From Opitutia bacterium (GTDB lineage Bacteria > Verrucomicrobiota > Verrucomicrobiae > Opitutales > UBA953): 5,062 bases of DNA. The position numbers were made by a program, and so were the translations under genes. Below the pieces are notes generated by a model. The model was not told the origin of the DNA and made no database searches. It saw only the letters and a program-made list of their open reading frames with translations. This document shows positions 1 to 5,062 of this stretch, in pieces (within the stretch, counting starts at the first letter, position 1; each line of letters opens with the position of its first letter). The stretch lies in contig CANKZO010000175.1 of assembly GCA_947488485.1 (NCBI GenBank), positions 1 to 5,062 of the forward strand, in the 5' to 3' direction.

Positions 1-64
1 GGGGCCATCCCCCATCACAGTCCCAGCGGAGTGCCTTTACAAACCTATTGGAGGCCCGCGCGGC

Positions 65-943
65 TTAATCGCGCAAGGCCGCGAAGAGCTCTACCGCCGA
101 TTCGGCCTTATTGAGGATATAGACGTGATAGCCAGGCGCCCCACGGGCGACCAGGCCTCTCGCCTGACGGACGGCCCACGAGACGCCGACCTTACGCTGG
201 GCTTCCTCGTCCGGACCGCAGGCTTCGAGTTCACGCACCAAGGCATCCGGGATCCGCGCCTTGCAGAAGCCGCAGAAAGTACGGGCCTGCTTCAAGGAGA
301 GCACGGGCATGATACCCGGGAGTATCGGGACGGACACGCCGGCCGCATGGGCCCGATCGACGAAGCGGAAGTAGTCGTCGTTATCCAGGAAGAGCTGGGT
401 GGTGACGAAGTCCGCGCCGGCCGAGACCTTGCCGGCGAGGAAACGGATGTCCGCCAGGTCGTCCGTGGCGTCGGGATGACGCTCCGGGAAACCGGCGACA
501 CCGACGGCGAAACGGCCCGGGCGTTCCGAGCCGATGAGGCGGACCAGACCCTCGGCGTGGGCGAAGCCTTCCGGATGGGCGGTGAAGGTCGTCTGCCCCT
601 TGGGCGGATCGCCACGGAGGGCGAGGATGCCGGAGAAGCCGGCGCGGTCATACTGCTCGATGATCGCGGAGAGCTCCGCCTGGGAATGTCCGACGCAGGT
701 GAGGTGGCCGATCAACGGGATGCCCATCTTCACGAGCTCCGCGCCATAGGTGATCGTCGTATCGCGAGAGGTGCCGCCCGCGCCGTAGGTCAGGGAGGCG
801 AAATCGATGCCGAGCGGCTTCAGCGTCGCGGCCACCTTGAGCATGCGCGCGCCGCCTTCCGCGTCCTTGGGCGGGAAGAATTCCACCGACACCGTGGGGC
901 GCACGGGACTGCGGAGCGCATCGATGAGCAGCGAGCGAGACAT
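65..943 (-). CDS. metF: 5,10-methylenetetrahydrofolate reductase
   Basis: Cytosolic flavoenzyme that reduces 5,10-methylene-THF to 5-methyl-THF, the methyl donor for methionine synthesis. The 292-residue product has the usual bacterial MetF length (about 290-300) and a single TIM-barrel domain throughout. Visible family motifs are VEFFPPK at 20-26, whose Glu21 matches the catalytic acid Glu28 of E. coli MetF; LTYGAGGTSRDTT from 51; GHLTCVGHS around 79-87; ALRGDPPK at 108-115, whose Asp112 matches the FAD-tuning Asp120 of E. coli; FPERHPDA around 152-159; TTQLFLDNDDYFRF at 181-194; PILPGIMPV around 206-214; and YILNKAE near the C-terminus. The start at 943 puts the EFFPP motif 20 residues in, as in homologues. 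There is no strong Shine-Dalgarno sequence, but a promoter and palindrome lie just upstream, so metF is probably transcribed on its own. No other methionine or folate gene is in the window. Function is recognised from conserved motifs and is very secure. Confidence 0.98.
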   Translation of the reverse strand: MSRSLLIDALRSPVRPTVSVEFFPPKDAEGGARMLKVAATLKPLGIDFASLTYGAGGTSRDTTITYGAELVKMGIPLIGHLTCVGHSQAELSAIIEQYDRAGFSGILALRGDPPKGQTTFTAHPEGFAHAEGLVRLIGSERPGRFAVGVAGFPERHPDATDDLADIRFLAGKVSAGADFVTTQLFLDNDDYFRFVDRAHAAGVSVPILPGIMPVLSLKQARTFCGFCKARIPDALVRELEACGPDEEAQRKVGVSWAVRQARGLVARGAPGYHVYILNKAESAVELFAALRD

Positions 944-950
944 CTGAAGT

Positions 951-974
951 ATCTTCTTATCTAGATATGAAGAT
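951..974. promoter_or_regulatory. 24-base palindrome, putative metF operator
   Basis: Eleven of the twelve symmetric base pairs match around a centre between 962 and 963. The outer arms are ATCTTC (951-956) and GAAGAT (969-974), with ATCTAGAT (959-966) at the core; the only mismatch is 957/968. The palindrome covers the predicted metF -10 element and most of the spacer, and ends 7 bases before the start codon. This is the classic place for a repressor dimer. AT-rich dyads of this size are typical of ArsR/SmtB-type and similar winged-helix regulators. ArsR-type SahR regulators control methionine-cycle genes in some Proteobacteria, but assigning this site to such a protein is inference. It lacks a loop and a following T-run, so a terminator is unlikely. 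Confidence 0.6.
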
Positions 975-983
975 GTAAGTCAA
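956..983 (-). promoter_or_regulatory. Predicted sigma70-type promoter of metF
   Basis: Read on the minus strand, TTGACT (983-978) matches the -35 consensus at 5 of 6 bases. After a 16-base spacer, GATAAG (961-956) matches the -10 consensus at 4 of 6, including the central ATAA. It fills the short gap between the DUF983 stop codon and the metF start, in an AT-rich patch unlike the surrounding GC-rich DNA. Transcription would begin near 949-950, leaving only about 6-7 bases before the ATG, so the message would be nearly leaderless. Inferred from consensus matching only. Confidence 0.55.
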
Positions 984-995
984 GGCCCTATGCGG

Positions 996-1400
996 TCACT
1001 CGTCCCGGCCTTCCTTGCCGCCGTTGGCAGGCAATTCGCCCGGCAGGGCCACATGGTAGGCCATCACCATCCAGCAGAGCATGACAGGGTAGACCAGGAC
1101 GATAAAACCGAAGGACCCGAAGATGCCGATTAGGACGCCAGCGGTCACGGGCAGGACCTTAAAGACCACGAGGAAGCAGACCGGGATGATGACGAAGACG
1201 ATGGAGGCAACATAGCCGATCGAGGTCGTGCCGGAGTAGATTCCTGCCGAGCGGGCGAGATCCATGCCGCAGGCGGAGCAGGCCTTGCCTAGGCGGAACC
1301 AAGAAGCGAGGAGGCCACGCTTGCCGCAGTTCGGACAGTGGCACAGCAAGCCGCGGGCGATGATGTCGCCTCGCGTGACTTTGAGCTCGGGTTCGTCCAT
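996..1400 (-). CDS. DUF983 family small membrane protein with zinc-ribbon-like N-terminus
   Basis: A 134-residue protein with the DUF983 layout. The cytosolic-looking N-terminus carries two CxxC pairs, CPNC at 22-25 and CSAC at 41-44, spaced like a zinc ribbon. Two hydrophobic segments follow, at about 61-80 and 85-114. The short hydrophilic tail is rich in Gly and charged residues. The sequence after the first knuckle (GKRGLLASWFRLGKA) and the RSAGIY segment before the first membrane span fit the family. Cys20 and His21 sit immediately before the first knuckle and could be extra metal ligands. The function of DUF983 proteins is not established; metal binding is inferred from the cysteines. 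The ATG at 1400 is the natural start, but I see no good Shine-Dalgarno sequence before it. The gene lies 52 bases upstream of metF and 122 bases downstream of the acyltransferase-like gene, and there is no evidence of a shared role. Confidence 0.88.
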   Translation of the reverse strand: MDEPELKVTRGDIIARGLLCHCPNCGKRGLLASWFRLGKACSACGMDLARSAGIYSGTTSIGYVASIVFVIIPVCFLVVFKVLPVTAGVLIGIFGSFGFIVLVYPVMLCWMVMAYHVALPGELPANGGKEGRDE

Positions 1401-1442
1401 GACGTCAGCGTCCGCAGCAGAAGGCCGAAGACAAGCCCTGCC

Positions 1443-1497
1443 TTGGGTAGGGTCGGGACCGCGTCACGACATAGCCCACCTATTCATTGGGTAGGGT
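1443..1497. repeat. Two direct copies of an 11-base G-rich word
   Basis: TTGGGTAGGGT occurs at 1443-1453 and again at 1487-1497 on the plus strand, 44 bases apart, in the gap between the DUF983 gene and the acyltransferase-like gene. The shared core GGGTAGGG is also the core of the tandem repeat at 4618-4653. I did not find GGGTAGGG within the coding regions. The second copy runs into the hairpin at 1495-1516. Function unknown; it may be a lineage-specific intergenic repeat. Confidence 0.6.
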
Positions 1498-1516
1498 TGA
1501 GCGCCCTCGCTCAACC
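1495..1516 (-). terminator. Perfect 9-bp hairpin after the acyltransferase-like gene
   Basis: GGTTGAGCG (1495-1503) and CGCTCAACC (1508-1516) are exact reverse complements separated by a 4-base loop. The hairpin begins 6 bases past the stop codon of the upstream gene, where a terminator or 3'-end-protecting stem would be expected. No T-run follows on either strand, so it is not a canonical intrinsic terminator. It may instead stabilise the transcript end or work with Rho. The stem itself is directly visible; its role is inferred from position. Confidence 0.45.
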
Positions 1517-1522
1517 GCTCGG

Positions 1523-2647
1523 TCACACCCTAAGGAAGAGCTTCTGGCGCTTGAGGAACCAGAAGAGCAGCCACTTCACGGCGAAGATGCCGGTGACGAG
1601 CACCACCGAGGCCACGGCCGGAGGGAAGGCCCGGGCGAGACCGCCGAACAAGGCCTGTCCGGTGAAGTCGAAGCTGACGAACTTGCCCGACATGTAGATG
1701 AGGACGGAATTCATGCCGATGACGGCGAAGAAAGCCCCGAAGCCGCGCGCCCAACCGCGGACGTCGATGACCCAATAGAACGAGGCCAAGAGCAGGCTGG
1801 CCCAGCCGCAGGTCCAGAGCACGAAGGAACTGGTCCACAGATTCTTGTTCAGCGGGAAGGCGAAGCTCCAGAGTCCGCCGACGGCGAGCAGCGCGAGACC
1901 CGCAATCGCCAAGCCCGCGGCCTTGCGGTCGCCGGAGGCATCCTCCGCGGAACGTCGCAGCCACAGTCCGGCGAGGATGCCGAGCAAGGCGTTGCCAATC
2001 GCCGGGAGCACGGCGAGCAGGCCTTCGGGATCATGGATACCTTTGTGAAGTTTACCCGGCAGCAGGAGGCGGTCGACGTAGCTGGCGAAATTGCCCTCCA
2101 TCGTGAGATCGCCGGGCGTGAAGCCAGGCGCATGACCGAACGACAGCATCGCCCAGTAGCCGAGCAGGATGCCGGCCAGCCAGGCCCAGAGACGCTTCGG
2201 GGTCTCGTAGTTGAACACGAAGATGAGTTGGGCGAACATACCCGCGAGGCCGATGCGCCCGAGCACGCTGCCGAGACGCATATTCTCGAGCCCCTTCCAC
2301 TGGAGGCCGTTGTTATAGATGATGCCGAGCAGGACGAGGATCAGGCCACGCTGGATGACCTTCCGGATGACTTCGCCGCGGGCGCCTTCGGTCAGACGAC
2401 GGGTCAGCGAATACGGCGTCGAGACCCCGGCCATGAAGAGGAAGAGCGGGAAGATGAGGTCGTAAGGCAGGAAGCCGTGCCACTCGACGTGCTTCAGCTG
2501 GCTGTCGATCGCGCCCAGCCAGCCCCACTCGGTCAGTTTGAAGAGCGCGAGCAGGATGCCATGTCCGCCGACGATCCAAAAGAGGTCGAAGCCGCGCAGG
2601 GCGTCGAGCGAGAGCAGGCGTTCAGACTTTGGGGCAGGAGTCTCCAT
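1523..2647 (-). CDS. HGSNAT-like / DUF5009 multi-pass membrane acyltransferase family protein
   Basis: A 374-residue polytopic inner-membrane protein with about ten hydrophobic spans, at roughly 15-36, 62-78, 98-113, 127-146, 153-170, 210-230, 244-265, 272-293, 302-320 and 342-366. It shows the signatures of the heparan-alpha-glucosaminide N-acetyltransferase-like family: RLLSLDALRGFD at 10-21; HVEWHGFLPYDLIFPLFLF at 53-71, followed by MAGVS; and NKNLWTSSFVLWTCGWA at 267-283. His53 in the KHVEWHG segment aligns with the KHASWNG segment of human HGSNAT, which I recall as containing the active-site His. Family members are thought to acetylate amino sugars across a membrane using acetyl-CoA; bacterial relatives (sometimes called NagX) occur with GlcNAc-utilisation genes. 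No sugar-catabolism genes are seen here, so the substrate is unknown. An AAAGG Shine-Dalgarno-like site supports the ATG at 2647. Family assignment is strong; exact activity is uncertain. Confidence 0.88.
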   Translation of the reverse strand: METPAPKSERLLSLDALRGFDLFWIVGGHGILLALFKLTEWGWLGAIDSQLKHVEWHGFLPYDLIFPLFLFMAGVSTPYSLTRRLTEGARGEVIRKVIQRGLILVLLGIIYNNGLQWKGLENMRLGSVLGRIGLAGMFAQLIFVFNYETPKRLWAWLAGILLGYWAMLSFGHAPGFTPGDLTMEGNFASYVDRLLLPGKLHKGIHDPEGLLAVLPAIGNALLGILAGLWLRRSAEDASGDRKAAGLAIAGLALLAVGGLWSFAFPLNKNLWTSSFVLWTCGWASLLLASFYWVIDVRGWARGFGAFFAVIGMNSVLIYMSGKFVSFDFTGQALFGGLARAFPPAVASVVLVTGIFAVKWLLFWFLKRQKLFLRV

Positions 2648-2656
2648 GGGGTCTGA

Positions 2657-2661
2657 CCTTT
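2657..2661 (-). promoter_or_regulatory. Ribosome binding site of the acyltransferase-like gene
   Basis: Minus-strand AAAGG lies 9 bases before the ATG at 2647-2645. It is the clearest Shine-Dalgarno-like sequence near any start in the window and supports that start choice. The other complete genes here lack one at good spacing. Confidence 0.5.
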
Positions 2662-2789
2662 CTAGCCCAGCACCGATGGAGGTCTACTCGGAAAGTCCTC
2701 CCTAATGGCCCACGGCCACGGAAAGCAGGAATGGATACATCGTCGCCGTTATCCGCCAACCGCTGGAACCGCGCGCAGCCTTGCGGCGC

Positions 2790-4568
<1,779 letters not shown>

Positions 4569-4578
4569 GCCTCAAGCC

Positions 4579-4658
4579 GTAAGCCCCTACGCCCCCTCGG
4601 CAAGCGAAGAAGGCCCAATAGGGGTAGGGATAGGGGTAGGGGCCGGGGTAGGGCTTAC
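4579..4658 (-). other. Fold-back element spanning the cytochrome stop codon and the gap before argS
   Basis: GTAAGCCCCTAC (4579-4590) and GTAGGGCTTAC (4648-4658) are inverted repeats differing by one extra C. Allowing one more bulged base (G4591), three further G-C pairs extend the stem to about 14 bp. In the minus-strand transcript the left arm of this stem contains the UAA stop codon of the cytochrome gene (4657-4655), and the loop holds the C-rich tandem repeat. It could act as a terminator or 3'-end stem, but no U-run follows. Competing C-blocks in the loop could pair with the same G-rich arm. Pairing is seen in the sequence; function is inferred. Confidence 0.45.
4618..4653 (+). repeat. 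12-base G-rich tandem repeat with G-quadruplex potential
   Basis: On the plus strand, ATAGGGGTAGGG occurs twice in exact tandem (4618-4629 and 4630-4641). An extra G and a degenerate third unit CCGGGGTAGGG (4643-4653) follow. This gives six G-runs of 3-4 bases with linkers of only 2-3 bases, which meets the usual pattern for a stable intramolecular G-quadruplex. Both flanking genes are transcribed from the minus strand, so the G-rich strand is the template and the RNA carries the C-rich version. The gap between the cytochrome stop and argS is 86 bases and this tract fills nearly half of it. The unit core GGGTAGGG recurs at 1443 and 1487. Confidence 0.75.
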
Positions 4659-5062
4659 TTGAGCGTCTTCAGGTAAGCGAAGAGGTCCGTGATCTGGTCG
4701 TCGGTGAAGCCGTCGAGGAGTCCCTCGGGCATCAACGAACGACGCAGGTATTTGGCGGACGCCACTTCGGCCTTGGGCACGCGGCGATCGGCGCCGCCGG
4801 CCTGACGGATGACGTACGCGGTCGCGTCCTCGGAGACGTAGAAGGCTTCGATGACCTCGCCGGCCTTCAGCTTGACCTGGAAGATGCGGTAGGCGGCTTC
4901 GATGGCGGCGTTGGGTTCGATGATATTACGGATGACGGCTTCCATGCCCATCGCACCGGCGCCGGAGAGGTTCGGCCCGATCTGGCCGCCCTGCCCGTTG
5001 ATCATGTGGCAGGACTGGCAGAGCGCGACGAGCGACTTACCCTTGGCGGGGTCGCCGGCCTT
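4655..5062 (-). CDS. PVC-type heme-binding (c-type cytochrome) protein, C-terminal part only
   Basis: The frame stays open to the right edge of the window, so only the last 135 codons plus stop are visible and the true start is outside. The first internal Met (5005) is not the start, because the heme attachment motif CQSCH (5020-5006) lies directly upstream of it in the same frame. The visible part follows the TIGR02603-like pattern: KGKSLVALCQSCH; INGQGGQIGPNLSGAG; a middle segment IIEPNAAIEAAYRIFQVKL; a small beta-rich portion; and the closing SLMPEGLLDGFTDDQITDLFAYLKTLK region (in which MPEG probably supplies the distal heme ligand). Such domains end large exported proteins of Planctomycetota and Verrucomicrobiota, often after beta-propeller dehydrogenase or HEAT-repeat domains. 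They are presumed to pass electrons in sugar or polysaccharide oxidation. Which N-terminal domain is present here cannot be told. argS begins 86 bases downstream. Confidence 0.92.
   Translation of the reverse strand, partial: KAGDPAKGKSLVALCQSCHMINGQGGQIGPNLSGAGAMGMEAVIRNIIEPNAAIEAAYRIFQVKLKAGEVIEAFYVSEDATAYVIRQAGGADRRVPKAEVASAKYLRRSLMPEGLLDGFTDDQITDLFAYLKTLK

Noticed and set aside
1..64. Possible partial gene at the left edge, either a plus-strand frame ending at 66-68 next to the metF stop or a minus-strand start near 15
   Set aside because: At most about 21 codons are visible, with no ribosome site or recognisable motif. The stretch also shows no convincing terminator, only the short dyad CCGCGCGG at 56-63.
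945..957. MetR-like box TGAA-N5-TTCT before metF
   Set aside because: Matches the LysR-type MetR consensus at 7 of 8 positions, but lies downstream of the predicted -10, where an activator would not be expected. Probably a by-product of the larger palindrome.
125..964. Plus-strand open frame opposite metF
   Set aside because: Fully overlaps the secure metF gene in antisense; no known motif in the product.
951..974. The palindrome as a transcription terminator for the DUF983 gene
   Set aside because: It has no loop-forming centre, is AT-rich and lacks a following T-run on either strand; its overlap with promoter elements fits an operator better.
1459..1482. Tiny minus-strand ORF (MNRWAMS) ahead of the DUF983 gene as a leader peptide
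   Set aside because: Seven codons, no ribosome site and no regulatory codon run; easily explained by chance.
1487..2656. Plus-strand open frame of 389 codons opposite the acyltransferase-like gene
   Set aside because: It mirrors a membrane protein with clear family motifs. The translation is a low-complexity acidic/basic mix typical of antisense shadows.
2706..2718. Small hairpin TGGCC-CAC-GGCCA in the gap between argS and the acyltransferase-like gene
   Set aside because: The stem is only 5 bp in GC-rich DNA, with no T-run and poor position for a terminator. The rest of this 142-base gap shows no clear promoter; the best -35/-10 pair (TTGGCG/TATCCA) is too weak to call.

Overview
The window reads as a stretch of ordinary, GC-rich bacterial chromosome. 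All five recognisable genes lie on the minus strand, so transcription runs from right to left. The best taxonomic clue is at the right edge: the C-terminal c-type cytochrome domain of a PVC-type heme-binding protein (the TIGR02603-like family, abundant in Planctomycetota and Verrucomicrobiota). Together with the HGSNAT-like membrane acyltransferase, this points to the PVC group. A verrucomicrobial origin is my best guess, by inference only. There is no phage, plasmid, insertion-sequence, CRISPR or tRNA/rRNA signal.

Layout in transcription order. Positions 5062-4655 hold the end of the cytochrome-domain protein, with its N-terminus outside the window. A short gap carries a C-rich (minus strand) / G-rich (plus strand) tandem repeat that can fold back on itself. 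Positions 4568-2790 hold a complete arginyl-tRNA synthetase (argS). A 142-base gap follows. Positions 2647-1523 hold a multi-pass membrane protein of the DUF5009 / heparan-alpha-glucosaminide N-acetyltransferase type. A 122-base gap contains a perfect 9-bp hairpin and two copies of an 11-base G-rich word. Positions 1400-996 hold a small DUF983 zinc-ribbon/membrane protein. A 52-base AT-rich gap contains a plausible sigma70-like promoter overlapped by a 24-base near-perfect palindrome. Positions 943-65 hold methylenetetrahydrofolate reductase (metF). The last 64 bases hold nothing I can assign.

The genes do not form one pathway. argS serves translation and metF serves one-carbon/methionine metabolism. 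The acyltransferase-like and DUF983 proteins are membrane proteins of uncertain role, and the cytochrome-domain protein is probably an exported redox enzyme. Gaps of 52-142 bases suggest separate or loosely coupled transcription units. metF very likely has its own regulated promoter.

I see no undescribed multi-gene system. The most interesting signals are non-coding: the metF operator-like palindrome, and the G-run repeat family that appears in two of the intergenic gaps but not in the genes.
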